64,000 nucleotides of DNA from Pedobacter duraquae (GCF_004362245.1 NZ_SNWM01000002.1:682001-746000); one strand, 5' to 3'; positions 18,643-26,977 are shown, counted from the first letter of the stretch. Notes: generated by a model not told the origin, from the sequence alone. Numbers and translations: made by a program.

Positions 18643-18671
18643 GGGCTTTCTAAACAGAAAGCCCTTTTTTT
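18643..18671 (+). terminator. strong intrinsic terminator after acrB-like gene
   Basis: Stem GGGCTTTCT/AGAAAGCCC (9 bp) with loop AAAC, followed by seven T residues. Confidence 0.9.
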
Positions 18672-18730
18672 ATGCACTGAACACATTATAAAAAAAACAC
18701 AACTAAACACTTCGTTTTTAAATTTTATTA

Positions 18731-18746
18731 TTCTACATTAGTAGAA
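18731..18746. promoter_or_regulatory. BlaI/MecI-type operator (TTCTAC-ATTA-GTAGAA)
   Basis: A perfect 6-bp inverted repeat with a 4-base centre lies 24 bases before the blaI-like start codon. It contains the TACA/TGTA-like half-sites known for BlaI/MecI operators. A further GTAGAA half-site stands at 18761-18766. Its placement supports self-repression of the repressor-protease pair. Confidence 0.7.
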
Positions 18747-18770
18747 CGATATATCTAAACGTAGAAAGAA

Positions 18771-19142
18771 ATGAAATTATCTAAGTCTGAAGAGCAGTTA
18801 ATGAACCTGATCTGGAAGCACAAAACGGTGTTCCTAAAGGATCTTATTGAAAGTCATGATGATCCCAAACCTGCTACCACAACCGTTGCCACTTTACTAA
18901 AACGCATGCAGGACAAAGGCTTTGTAGGCTATAAGCTATACGGCAATTCCAGGGAATATTTTGCTTTGGTAAAAAAGAATGACTATTTCGCCAAACATGT
19001 TAAAGGGATGATCCAGAATTACTTCGGAAACTCCGCTTTACAATTTGCTTCTTTCTTCACTACAACCAGTGATCTGACGGCTGATGAACTGGAAGATCTC
19101 AAAAAAATAGTTGATCAGGAAATTCAAAAAAAGAAATTATGA
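18771..19142 (+). CDS. BlaI/MecI/CopY-family transcriptional repressor
   Basis: This 123-residue protein has the N-terminal winged helix of the family (KLSKSEEQLMNLIWKHKTVFLKDLIE, then TTTVATLLKRMQDKGFVGYKLYGNSREYFAL) and a C-terminal dimerisation helix region. The family represses its own operon and is inactivated by proteolysis triggered by a BlaR1-like M56 membrane protease. The start codon of that protease overlaps the stop of this gene (ATGA, 4 bases), a sign of translational coupling. Confidence 0.93.
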   Translation: MKLSKSEEQLMNLIWKHKTVFLKDLIESHDDPKPATTTVATLLKRMQDKGFVGYKLYGNSREYFALVKKNDYFAKHVKGMIQNYFGNSALQFASFFTTTSDLTADELEDLKKIVDQEIQKKKL

Positions 19143-20608
19143 TACTTTATCTCCTCAAATCACTGATATGTTCAGGATGCTTATACCTGTTTTATCATTT
19201 GTTGCTGGAAAAAGAAAAGATGTATCGTTTTAATAGATTTTACTTGTTGTTTAGCATCATCTTTTCGTTTAGCATCCCATTCCTGGAATTGAAAAGGGAT
19301 ATCATTCCCGAGGTTACCCTAAACAGGTTTCAGCCAATTGCCTATAGCGATCCACTGCCGCAATCAATTGCATACGCAACTGCTACACAGGAGGGATTGG
19401 TAAACTGGGACTGGCCTCAGGTTGCCAAGCTGGTGTATCTGTTCATATCAACCTTCCTTTTATTGCGGTTCTTTCGGAATATTTACCTGCTTTTCAAGAA
19501 AGTTGGGAAGCGGCCATTTTTACGTTATGAGAACGCCAGGCTGGTATTGAATGATGACCATCTCGGTGCCCATAGCTTCCTCAACTATATCTTCCTCGAT
19601 AAAACCAGCTATCTATCTGGAGCGCTGCCCCTGCAGATCCTGGACCATGAGCTCAGCCATGTGAGGCAAAAACACTCCTGGGATGTCCTTTTCATAGAAC
19701 TACTCTTTACGCTCGCCTGGTTTAACCCACTTTTGTTGATTTACAGAAAAGCAATTTTACTGAATCATGAATTTCTGGCAGACGAGAGTGTCTTAGCGTT
19801 GCACAGCGATACTGCGCAATATCAGGAATTGCTTTTATCAGAAATATTGATGGCAAACACATTATTCATTACCAGCAAATTCAACTATTCGATAACCAAA
19901 AAAAGATTAATCATGATGAAGAAACAAGCTAACACCAAAACTACGTTGTTAAAACAACTCACATTAGTTCCATTGCTAACAATAGCCGCCTTTACCTTCT
20001 GTGGAAATGTGGAGCAAGTACAAGCACAACAAGAACATGCGCTTGTTGCCGTGATACCGGGGAAAAAAGACAAGGATTCAAAAAAACTAAACTTCGTAAC
20101 TTTCAGAAGACAGGGTGCCTATACTAACGCAGGAGTATCTGCAAATCTGATGGCCGAGTATCGGGAACTGGCGTCAAAGTTTAAGTTTGATGAGGAGCAC
20201 CTGAAGGGATTTTTGACAAAGGGCACTGCGGCAGAGCAAAACAGAATGGAGACAATTTGGAAACAGATGAGCTTGAAACAACAAAATGAGCAAGCTATAG
20301 CTTTCAACCTGAAGATGGATCCACTGAAGCCAGCGAAAGTGACAGCTGAGCAATTGCAGACCTGGAAAAATCCAACTTATGGCGTCTGGGTGAATGGAAA
20401 AAGGATCAAAAACGAAACGCTTGCCAACTACCAGCCAAAAGATTTTGGAAATGTGCACACCAGCAAATTGTACGGCCGTGCTAAAAAGGAAAACAGGACT
20501 TATCAGGTAGATTTGATGACCGAGACCTATAGAAAAGAATTCAATGAAAAACTAAAAAATAGTCCAGACTACTATATCGTCTATACTAATACGCCTTATA
20601 CCAAATAA
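19139..20608 (+). CDS. M56-family membrane metallopeptidase (BlaR1-like antirepressor)
   Basis: Several N-terminal membrane helices surround a cytoplasmic zinc-protease domain with HELSH at 170-174 and a downstream NHEFLADE ligand segment near 210-216. Another helix near 275-290 (VPLLTIAAFTFCG) leads to a C-terminal outside region of about 200 residues. That region is not a penicillin-binding sensor domain: no SxxK/KTG set was found. Like BlaR1 it probably senses a signal outside and cleaves the BlaI-like partner, but the signal is unknown. The operon pair is closed by a hairpin. Confidence 0.88.
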   Translation: MILYLLKSLICSGCLYLFYHLLLEKEKMYRFNRFYLLFSIIFSFSIPFLELKRDIIPEVTLNRFQPIAYSDPLPQSIAYATATQEGLVNWDWPQVAKLVYLFISTFLLLRFFRNIYLLFKKVGKRPFLRYENARLVLNDDHLGAHSFLNYIFLDKTSYLSGALPLQILDHELSHVRQKHSWDVLFIELLFTLAWFNPLLLIYRKAILLNHEFLADESVLALHSDTAQYQELLLSEILMANTLFITSKFNYSITKKRLIMMKKQANTKTTLLKQLTLVPLLTIAAFTFCGNVEQVQAQQEHALVAVIPGKKDKDSKKLNFVTFRRQGAYTNAGVSANLMAEYRELASKFKFDEEHLKGFLTKGTAAEQNRMETIWKQMSLKQQNEQAIAFNLKMDPLKPAKVTAEQLQTWKNPTYGVWVNGKRIKNETLANYQPKDFGNVHTSKLYGRAKKENRTYQVDLMTETYRKEFNEKLKNSPDYYIVYTNTPYTK

Positions 20609-20615
20609 CAAAACA

Positions 20616-20640
20616 GGGCTCCTGAAATGTTCGGGAGCCC
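20616..20640. terminator. hairpin terminator between convergent M56 and LytTR genes
   Basis: Stem GGGCTCCTGAA/TTCGGGAGCCC (11 bp with one G-T pair, loop ATG), followed by AATTTTATT on the plus strand. It lies between the stops of two converging genes and could serve both. Confidence 0.75.
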
Positions 20641-20647
20641 AATTTTA

Positions 20648-21319
20648 TTATTTGAGTTTATTTAATAAATACTTTTTGTACACTTGTCCAACAGGAAGTG
20701 TCTGTTGGTCAGCAAGCACCACAGAATCCTGCAAAATGCGGGCTATATAAATTCGGTTGACGAGATAAGAACGATGTATCTGTACAAATTGAACAGGATC
20801 CAACTTCTCAAGAATGCCCTTCAAGGTATGATAGATTACGTGTGTCTTTTCTGGAGTTACAATTTTAACATAATCCTTACAGCCCTCTACATACCAGACA
20901 TCCTGTTGCCGAAGATTCAAAAATCCTCCTTTATCTTTAATGATCAGCGTATGCATCGATTCATTTTCAGCACTCAGGCTGCCCAGTTTGTTTACGGCCG
21001 TAACAAAACGTTCATAAGAAAATGGTTTCAGCAAATAGTCTACAGCGTTGAGTTCAAATCCCTCAAAAGCATATTGTTTATAGGCCGTAGTAAAAATCGT
21101 TTTAGGCGGTTTTGCTAAAGCTGTCAGAAAACTAATTCCATTAATCAGCGGCATTTCTACATCCAGAAAAAGTAAGTCCACATGATGCTTACCCATATAT
21201 TCATAAGCTTCAACGGCGTTTCTAAATTTTGCCACCAATGATAAACCTGGCGTTTGCATAATATAATGTTCCAGCACCTGATGTGCCAGCGGTTCGTCGT
21301 CGAGGATTACACACTTCAT
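20648..21319 (-). CDS. LytTR-family response regulator
   Basis: The N-terminal receiver domain has acidic residues D7/D8, the phosphorylation site D53 (LLFLDVEMPL) and the conserved TTAYKQYAFEGFELNAVDYLLKP end. The C-terminal LytTR DNA-binding domain covers about 130-223 (VQIHRSYLVNRIYI). The start overlaps the stop of the histidine kinase gene by 4 bases, so the two form a two-component operon. Targets cannot be told from the window. Confidence 0.94.
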   Translation of the reverse strand: MKCVILDDEPLAHQVLEHYIMQTPGLSLVAKFRNAVEAYEYMGKHHVDLLFLDVEMPLINGISFLTALAKPPKTIFTTAYKQYAFEGFELNAVDYLLKPFSYERFVTAVNKLGSLSAENESMHTLIIKDKGGFLNLRQQDVWYVEGCKDYVKIVTPEKTHVIYHTLKGILEKLDPVQFVQIHRSYLVNRIYIARILQDSVVLADQQTLPVGQVYKKYLLNKLK

Positions 21320-22410
21320 ATCAACCTAATTATTAACTGAGCACGATACTCATGCTCTGACTCCGTAAAATTCAATTCATACTTTCCGGGGTAGTAAAGT
21401 TCCAGTCTCCTTCGGATATTAGCTAATCCAATACCACCCCTACCCTTTTGCATCCCTCCATGATATTGCAACTTATCATTGACAATACTGAAATTAATTT
21501 CTTGATTGGTCACAGTTAACGTTGCATCCACACCTGCAGCATTCTCCAGTTTATGTTTACCATGCTTAAAGCTATTCTCCACCAATGGAAGGAAAAGCAA
21601 GGGCGGAACTTTGACCGAAGGGATAACTTCGGGACTATGCATAAAGACTTTCGCTTCGGGAAATTTCTGTTGCTCCAATTCAAAATACCCCTTCAGAAAT
21701 TCAGCTTCATCATTCAGTTCTACAAATTCCTGATCACAATCATAAAGAATATACTGCATCATTTGCGATAACAGGAGAATAAAGCGTGGCGTTTCTTTGG
21801 AGCCCATCAAACTCAAGCCATAGAGGCTGTTGAGCGTATTGAACAAAAAATGTGGTTGTAGCTGTGTTTTCAACATACTCAATTGCAACTGGAGATTATC
21901 AGTTTCAACCTGATGTCGCTTCTGCTCCGTCTGATAAGAAAAACGGGCAAAGGCCAGGCACAAAAAAGTAATCAGATCAATCAGCATTACATCAATATCC
22001 AGAAACGGGTTTTTGAACAGGTGCGTAAAAAAACGATGTACCGTGCGTTCCTCGGTTCCCTGCATAAAAATCCAGGCCATGCCCTGCATTGCGTAAATAT
22101 AAACCGGAATAAAGTACACAACGGTGAGCAACAGCAGTAGCCAATACCGTTTAGACCCCAACAACGCCGGAACCATCCACCTGTAATAAGGTATGATGAA
22201 TACCATGGAACATATGCTATACAGGCATATTTCCAGATAAGGGAAGCTACTGTTGGGAATATGAGGAAGACCTGAACTTTCCAGGTGAGCAGAGTATTTA
22301 TACATACCCACATAGAACACCCAGATCAATCCTTCGAAAACAGCAGGAAAACTGAAATTTATTTTTTTAACCACATCCCGAAAGTCGTAATAATATTGGA
22401 GTACGGGCAA
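21316..22410 (-). CDS. LytS/YehU-family sensor histidine kinase
   Basis: About four membrane helices in the first 160 residues are followed by the HisKA_7TM-less LytS-type kinase core: phospho-accepting His in QLQPHFLFNTLNSLYG (about 187) and an HATPase domain with PLVENSFKHGK (N-box) and GGIGLANIRRRL (G-box). It would phosphorylate the overlapping LytTR regulator. The start is uncertain: no ATG is in frame before residue 36, so TTG at 22410 or GTG at codon 13 (22374) must be used. The upstream in-frame stop is only 10 bases away. Confidence 0.9.
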   Translation of the reverse strand: MPVLQYYYDFRDVVKKINFSFPAVFEGLIWVFYVGMYKYSAHLESSGLPHIPNSSFPYLEICLYSICSMVFIIPYYRWMVPALLGSKRYWLLLLLTVVYFIPVYIYAMQGMAWIFMQGTEERTVHRFFTHLFKNPFLDIDVMLIDLITFLCLAFARFSYQTEQKRHQVETDNLQLQLSMLKTQLQPHFLFNTLNSLYGLSLMGSKETPRFILLLSQMMQYILYDCDQEFVELNDEAEFLKGYFELEQQKFPEAKVFMHSPEVIPSVKVPPLLFLPLVENSFKHGKHKLENAAGVDATLTVTNQEINFSIVNDKLQYHGGMQKGRGGIGLANIRRRLELYYPGKYELNFTESEHEYRAQLIIRLI

Positions 22411-22440
22411 ATCTTTCGACTAACGTCACTTTCTACACGA

Positions 22441-23517
22441 TTAAATACCATCCAGCACATCCAATAAATGTTGCAGATCCTGCTCGGTATTATAGAAATG
22501 GAAAGACACGCGGATTCCCCTGCCTCGTGCAGTATATTTGATATTTGTACGCTCAAGTTTAGTAAAATCTTCTTCTGCAATGAGCAGGTTAAATATGTTA
22601 CTGTGCAATTTCCGGTTAACAATTTCCGGAGCTAGCAGACCACGGTCCTCAAATGCTGACTTAGCCTTAACAATTAAATTATTGATCCGATGATCAATGA
22701 AGTCCTTTCCTAAATCCTCAAACCAAAGGATACTTTGGTATAGCGTCCCGAATGAGAGGCTGTCCTGATGCCCGCTTTCAAAGTACAGCGATAAAACAGT
22801 GCGGTCCTGTAAAAAAGCCTCATTCGGCAATCCCAGTTCTTGATTAGCACTGTAGATATCTGCAGATACCGAAGGCTTCATCAACATAAAACCATTCCCA
22901 TAACCACCAAGCATCCACTTATAACCACTGGCAATTAGCACGTCGACTCCAGAGGCATCGAAATCAAAACTTTCAGTTCCACAATACTGCGTGCCGTCGG
23001 CAACAATCAATAGATCTGGATACAATTGCTTTAAGCGCTTTAAAAACTGCAGGTCAATTTTCAGTCCATTGCTATATTGTACAATACTAAATGCGAATAC
23101 GTCTGGACGTGTCGCAGCCATTTGAGCCAAAATATTTCCTTCCAGATCTGCATCGGGCAAGACATAGTCTACTGCAAAACCCCTGTTTACAACACTATAA
23201 TTTACTGCAGGGTAATCTTCTTTAATCAATAGGAAACGGTGACTCGCTGGAATACCTTCCAACAACCTGGCAAATCCATGTGAGAAATTGGGAACAAGAA
23301 ATGTATGCGCTACCTCCGCATTAAAATATCTTGACAATGCGATCCTGACCTCCTGTAAAAATGCTGGTTGCTCAATCCTAAAATCACTTGCACCATCCAT
23401 AAAACTCTGGTCGTGCGCCCTACGCCAATCCAGAATCGGTTCTGAAAGAATCCCTGAGTATGCTGTATTCAGATACGTGCTATGTTTTAAAATTGGAAAA
23501 AGCGCTTGAAAGTTCAT
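22441..23517 (-). CDS. class V aminotransferase-fold PLP enzyme
   Basis: The 358-residue enzyme of fold type I has the PLP lysine at about residue 200 in ASGYKWMLGGYGNGF and the cofactor-binding Asp in LIVADGTQYCG (about 174). Relatives include cysteine desulfurases, kynureninase and isopenicillin N epimerase; the substrate is not evident, and no desulfurase active-site cysteine loop was recognised. The ATG at 23517 is preferred to a TTG 6 bases upstream. It ends 30 bases before the kinase gene and could be co-transcribed with it. Confidence 0.85.
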   Translation of the reverse strand: MNFQALFPILKHSTYLNTAYSGILSEPILDWRRAHDQSFMDGASDFRIEQPAFLQEVRIALSRYFNAEVAHTFLVPNFSHGFARLLEGIPASHRFLLIKEDYPAVNYSVVNRGFAVDYVLPDADLEGNILAQMAATRPDVFAFSIVQYSNGLKIDLQFLKRLKQLYPDLLIVADGTQYCGTESFDFDASGVDVLIASGYKWMLGGYGNGFMLMKPSVSADIYSANQELGLPNEAFLQDRTVLSLYFESGHQDSLSFGTLYQSILWFEDLGKDFIDHRINNLIVKAKSAFEDRGLLAPEIVNRKLHSNIFNLLIAEEDFTKLERTNIKYTARGRGIRVSFHFYNTEQDLQHLLDVLDGI

Positions 23518-23540
23518 GAACAAATATAATGCAAACCAGC

Positions 23541-23864
23541 TTAGCTCCTAGCAGCCCATTGATAAAGCTTTCGTTTTTTTAAATAGTTCAAGTCCCTGTC
23601 GTGGGCATAGGCCTCCTTTTCAAAACAGATAGCAAAATACGCTTCGTCATGATTTTTATATCGCATACGGTTAAGCAGGTAGTGCCCTAAGTAAATCAGA
23701 TAAAAAGGAAGAATAAGCAATTCCAGTTGCTGACGAAAATGAATCTCTTCATGATTGATAATTACCGGATCATGTTGAAGGAAGGGCGACTTAAAAAGCA
23801 TAAAGGGATAGAGCGCCATTGCTGATGCAGGTAAGTCAGGCACAATAATTTTCCAATATCTCAT
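23541..23864 (-). CDS. small membrane-associated zincin-like protein (HExxH), function unknown
   Basis: This 107-residue protein carries HEEIH at about 38-42, a hydrophobic helix next to it (ELLILPFYLIYLGHYLL) and a downstream FEKEAYAHD segment whose glutamates could give the third zinc ligand. This resembles a stripped-down M48/M56 metallopeptidase core. Start: ATG at 23864 (MRYWKII) or 23876. It lies 23 bases before the aminotransferase gene on the same strand. No function is known to me for this family. Confidence 0.65.
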   Translation of the reverse strand: MRYWKIIVPDLPASAMALYPFMLFKSPFLQHDPVIINHEEIHFRQQLELLILPFYLIYLGHYLLNRMRYKNHDEAYFAICFEKEAYAHDRDLNYLKKRKLYQWAARS

Positions 23865-23935
23865 AAGCAAACACATTTTTTGTAAAATAACAAACCAATG
23901 TCTGTAAATCAAGAAATAAAAACCAACTTTATCCT

Positions 23936-24850
23936 ATGATCCAAAGGAAAAATGAGAATTGGTTCCGTATGCTTTTTATATGGCAGGGTTCTGTGTTGCC
24001 GAAGATCCTTCCCCGATTGGCATTACTTTTCATGTTCACAGTGGCCGTCGTCTATTTCAAGAATGATCTTTTTTACAAAATCCCGCTCAATCCGGCTCCT
24101 TTTACGCTGTTCGGTATCGCCCTCGCGCTTTTTTTAGGATTCAGAAATACGGCCAGTTATGATCGGTTTTGGGAAGGCAGAAAATTATGGGGTGCTTTGT
24201 TAAATGACACCAGATCTTTAGCGCGCCAATTTCTATCACTCAGTCCTTACGAACGCGACAGCAAGGAGACAACAGCATTTATAAACCTGCTCATCGCCTT
24301 AGTCTATGCATTAAAACACCAGCTACGAAAAACCGATGCCGGTACCGACCTTTACAAATATCTGGATGCAAACACCGCTCTGGAGCTATCGGATGTGCAC
24401 TTTAAGCCTGTTATATTAATGAATAAATTGGCTGCAATGCTAAAGGAAGCACGCCAAAAAGGTGAAATTGATTCAATTACGCTGGTCGCTTTTGATCAGA
24501 ATCTCGATAAGCTGTCCGATATCATCGGTGGATGCGAGCGACTGGCTTCTACACCAATCCCATATACCTATAAGTTGATGCTACACCGTACCGTGTATCT
24601 CTATTGTTTTCTGCTACCCTTTGGGTTTGTTGATAGTCTGGCCTGGATGACGCCGGTTGTAGTCACTTTTATCGCCTACACTTTTGTAGGATTCGAGGCT
24701 ATTGCCGATGAAATAGAGGAACCGTTCGGTCTGGAGCCCAATGACCTCCCGCTCGACACGATTACACGAATGATTGAAAGCACCCTACTTGAGATGACGG
24801 GTCGACCGATGCCAGAACACATAGCAGAAACGGGTTTTATCCTAACCTAA
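23936..24850 (+). CDS. bestrophin-family anion channel
   Basis: The 304-residue protein has the bestrophin/YneE layout: N-terminal membrane helices, the conserved LGFRNTASYDRFWEGRKLWG segment near 70-90, a long cytoplasmic helical part, a second hydrophobic pair (about 220-250) and a conserved acidic EEPFGLEPNDLPLD near the C-terminus. Bacterial bestrophins form pentameric channels, some for chloride and some for cations. It is transcribed divergently from the zincin-like gene. Confidence 0.93.
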   Translation: MIQRKNENWFRMLFIWQGSVLPKILPRLALLFMFTVAVVYFKNDLFYKIPLNPAPFTLFGIALALFLGFRNTASYDRFWEGRKLWGALLNDTRSLARQFLSLSPYERDSKETTAFINLLIALVYALKHQLRKTDAGTDLYKYLDANTALELSDVHFKPVILMNKLAAMLKEARQKGEIDSITLVAFDQNLDKLSDIIGGCERLASTPIPYTYKLMLHRTVYLYCFLLPFGFVDSLAWMTPVVVTFIAYTFVGFEAIADEIEEPFGLEPNDLPLDTITRMIESTLLEMTGRPMPEHIAETGFILT

Positions 24851-24900
24851 ACTTTAAGAAAAAATTACCTCATCCGACTATAAAGATCAGGTTACAAGAT

Positions 24901-24908
24901 TATATTTG
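24901..24908 (+). promoter_or_regulatory. Bacteroidota -7 promoter box (TATATTTG) for osmC-like gene
   Basis: Exact TAnnTTTG match 85 bases before the OsmC start; this implies a leader of about 80 bases. No good -33 element was seen. Confidence 0.5.
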
Positions 24909-24993
24909 TGTAAAAACCCGGTAACATGGTACGTCAACAATAACGTATTAGTCTTGCCTGATCATAAACCAGCATAAACTTAGAAACAAAAAC

Positions 24994-25413
24994 ATGAAAC
25001 GCACAGCACAAGCACATTGGAATGGTACACTTACCGAAGGAAAAGGAGAAATCACTACGCAGAGCACAATTCTGAACAAAACTCAATATTCATTTAAAAC
25101 ACGATTTGCAGATGGCATCGGCACCAACCCTGAGGAATTAATTGCAGCGGCACACGCAGGCTGCTTCACAATGGCTGTTGGCGCTGCTTTATCACAAGCG
25201 GGTTTTACACCTGGCGACTTAGATACACAGGCGGTTCTGGATTTAGACATGGTGGCACTTAGCATCACGGGCATTCATCTGGAATTGAAAGGCTCAGTAA
25301 TCGAAGGTGTGTCAGAAGCGCAGTTCAATGAAATTGCTGAAGGCGCAAAAGCCAATTGTATTGTATCGAAAGCACTTAATGTACCTATCACATTAACTAT
25401 TCAGTACGCATAG
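24994..25413 (+). CDS. OsmC-family peroxiredoxin
   Basis: The 139-residue protein has both redox cysteines of the family: C57 in AAAHAGCFTMAVG and C122 in GAKANCIVSKAL. The FADGIGTNPEELIAAAHAGC block is diagnostic of OsmC rather than Ohr. It reduces organic hydroperoxides in the cytoplasm and is usually induced by osmotic or stationary-phase stress. It stands alone between its own promoter box and a strong two-way terminator. Confidence 0.95.
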   Translation: MKRTAQAHWNGTLTEGKGEITTQSTILNKTQYSFKTRFADGIGTNPEELIAAAHAGCFTMAVGAALSQAGFTPGDLDTQAVLDLDMVALSITGIHLELKGSVIEGVSEAQFNEIAEGAKANCIVSKALNVPITLTIQYA

Positions 25414-25423
25414 TTTACATATG

Positions 25424-25468
25424 AAAAATGCCTGCCCAATCGCGATTTGACAGGCAGGCATTTTTTTT
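25424..25468. terminator. strong bidirectional intrinsic terminator
   Basis: A 13-bp stem (AAAAATGCCTGCC / GGCAGGCATTTTT) with a 16-base loop is followed by eight T residues on the plus strand and five T residues on the minus strand. It serves osmC from the left and the small DUF3606 gene from the right. Confidence 0.9.
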
Positions 25469-25487
25469 AGATTCACACCAATATTTT

Positions 25488-25661
25488 TTACGTGTTATCC
25501 AAAAATATCTTTACGGCACTTACCGAGGGGCCAACCAATGTTACAAGTTCCCGCAGTCGCTCAGGACTTAAGTCGAATCGTTTAGCCCAGATTTCCACCT
25601 CATAATTTTCCGCTACATTGATCCGGTCAGTTCCCGGCCAGTTGTCTTTTAACCGTTCCAT
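25488..25661 (-). CDS. small DUF3606 domain protein (57 aa)
   Basis: A short frame from ATG at 25661 to TAA at 25488 encodes a 57-residue protein with the DUF3606 pattern: DRINVAENYEVEIWAKRF, then SPERLRELVTLVGPSVSAVKIFL. DUF3606 proteins are small, common in soil bacteria and of unknown role. Its 3' end points at the shared terminator. The frame is easily missed because of its length; the family match and the terminator support it as real. Confidence 0.85.
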   Translation of the reverse strand: MERLKDNWPGTDRINVAENYEVEIWAKRFDLSPERLRELVTLVGPSVSAVKIFLDNT

Positions 25662-25728
25662 AATCCACTACATTTGGGTTAAGCCTGAACAACCAGAGGG
25701 CAATTATGTTTTCACAATTATCTGTTAC

Positions 25729-25761
25729 ATTTTAACATTTCGACCGTTTATTTTAACATTT
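25729..25761 (+). repeat. two direct copies of ATTTTAACATTT, 21 bp apart
   Basis: Exact 12-base copies at 25729-25740 and 25750-25761 lie just upstream of the FKBP promoter box, about two helical turns apart. The second copy sits about where a -33 element would be. Confidence 0.6.
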
Positions 25762-25780
25762 ATCTATAACGGAGAATCAT

Positions 25781-25788
25781 TATATTTG
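25781..25788 (+). promoter_or_regulatory. Bacteroidota -7 promoter box (TATATTTG), almost leaderless
   Basis: Exact TAnnTTTG match ending 6 bases before the ATG of the FKBP lipoprotein gene. Transcription would begin within a few bases of the start codon. Confidence 0.6.
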
Positions 25789-25794
25789 CCACAC

Positions 25795-26280
25795 ATGAAA
25801 TTAACTTTATACACATTACTGGCATTTTGCCTGTTGGGTAGCTTTGCTGCCTGCAAAAAAGATAGTGAAACAGAGACTTATGACCGCGCATTATATTTTG
25901 GTCCAGATACCATAGCGATTCGTGCTTATGTTAATGCCAATAAAATTCCTGCAATTAAATCTCCAAGCGGTATCTTCTATCAGATTATAGCACCAGGTAC
26001 AGGATCTGTTAATTACACCACAGCAACAACAATTGTATGTGACTATGAAGGAAAGCTTTTAAACGGCACTATATTCGACACCACAACTGGAAAAACGGCT
26101 TTTTCAACCAATCTTGGTGGCGTAATTACAGGCTGGCAGATTGGTATTCCCCTGATACAGAAGGGTGGAAAAATCAGGTTGATTATGCCTTCCTTCTATG
26201 GCTATCAAAACGTCGCTAAAACATCAATTCCGGCAAACTCACCTCTTGATTTTACGATCACGTTGAACGACGTAAATTAA
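25795..26280 (+). CDS. FKBP-type peptidyl-prolyl isomerase lipoprotein
   Basis: A lipoprotein signal (LLGSFAAC, Cys20) is followed by one FKBP domain: VCDYEGKLLNGTIFDTT, VITGWQIGIPLIQKGGKIRLIMPSFYGYQ, SIPANSPLDFTITL. Such envelope FKBPs help fold secreted or outer-membrane proteins. The 161-residue start at 25795 is fixed by the signal peptide; the frame is open upstream but has no coding sense there. The stop shares a TTAA with the stop of the convergent sigma factor gene. Confidence 0.92.
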   Translation: MKLTLYTLLAFCLLGSFAACKKDSETETYDRALYFGPDTIAIRAYVNANKIPAIKSPSGIFYQIIAPGTGSVNYTTATTIVCDYEGKLLNGTIFDTTTGKTAFSTNLGGVITGWQIGIPLIQKGGKIRLIMPSFYGYQNVAKTSIPANSPLDFTITLNDVN

Positions 26281-26864
26281 GAGTTAAAAATATCCATCAG
26301 GATTACAGTAAGGACGGCCAGGTCTTTAAACGATAACCTCAAAAACTTGAGCGCACGGGTAAGTTGATTTTCTACCGTGCGCTTATCTATACCTAATTTC
26401 TCAGCTATCTCGTCGTTAGTCATCATCTGAAAACGGCTGAGTATAAAAATCTCGCGACAGCGTTTAGGTAGCTTTTGCAATTGCAGATCCAGGGCAGTTT
26501 TCATGTCCGAATAGGCCAGCAACTCTTCTCCCCCATTATTTACCCGCTCTATGGAGTGCAACTCAATGTCCTCTTTATAATCCAATGGCAACAACTTGAG
26601 CACAGCAATCTGCTTATAAACTCTATAACGCGCTGCTGCAGTTATGTAGCCCACGAAAGATTCTATCTGTAGCGTTTTCCGGTTATTCCAGATCGTAAGG
26701 AAAACATCATGGACAATTTGCTCACAGGTTTCTGCATCACGCAGATAGGCAAAAGATTTGGCATATATTTTCCCCGAATAACGATGAAAGAGTTCGGAAA
26801 ATGCCCGCTCATCATCATTACAGATTGACTTTAACAAATCTGAGTCGGTGACTTTTATATCCAT
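26277..26864 (-). CDS. ECF RNA polymerase sigma factor of the SusCD locus (SigW/FecI-like)
   Basis: Region 2 lies at about residues 22-90 (FSELFHRYSGKIYAKSFAYLRDAETCEQIVHDVF) and region 4 at about 130-185 (LPKRCREIFILSRFQMMTNDEIAEKLGIDKRTVENQL). It is divergent from a FecR anti-sigma gene and a SusC gene with an STN domain. In this known arrangement, substrate binding at the receptor signals through the STN domain to FecR, which frees the sigma factor to transcribe the receptor operon. Confidence 0.94.
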   Translation of the reverse strand: MDIKVTDSDLLKSICNDDERAFSELFHRYSGKIYAKSFAYLRDAETCEQIVHDVFLTIWNNRKTLQIESFVGYITAAARYRVYKQIAVLKLLPLDYKEDIELHSIERVNNGGEELLAYSDMKTALDLQLQKLPKRCREIFILSRFQMMTNDEIAEKLGIDKRTVENQLTRALKFLRLSFKDLAVLTVILMDIFNS

Positions 26865-26967
26865 ATCTGGTCTGGGCTAAAATACAGCTTTTATGAATTA
26901 AACGGCCTGTTCGCCATCATTTATAAAATAAATAAAAAATATTTTACAAATGTGTGTGTGTTCCTCG

Positions 26968-26977
26968 CCCTATAGGG
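26968..26977. promoter_or_regulatory. palindrome CCCTATAGGG in the sigma/fecR divergent region
   Basis: A perfect 10-bp palindrome lies 25 bases before the fecR start, just after a (TG)n tract. Its place would suit a promoter element for the local ECF factor or an operator. No experimental consensus is claimed. Confidence 0.4.

Noticed and set aside
20684-21118. Plus-strand frame of 144 codons opposite the LytTR regulator
   Set aside because: Long but antisense to a fully conserved response regulator; no recognisable motif.
26951-26962. TG dinucleotide tract before fecR as a phase-variation switch
   Set aside because: The tract is very short (five or so units) and lies outside the coding frame at an uncertain promoter distance; too weak to claim.
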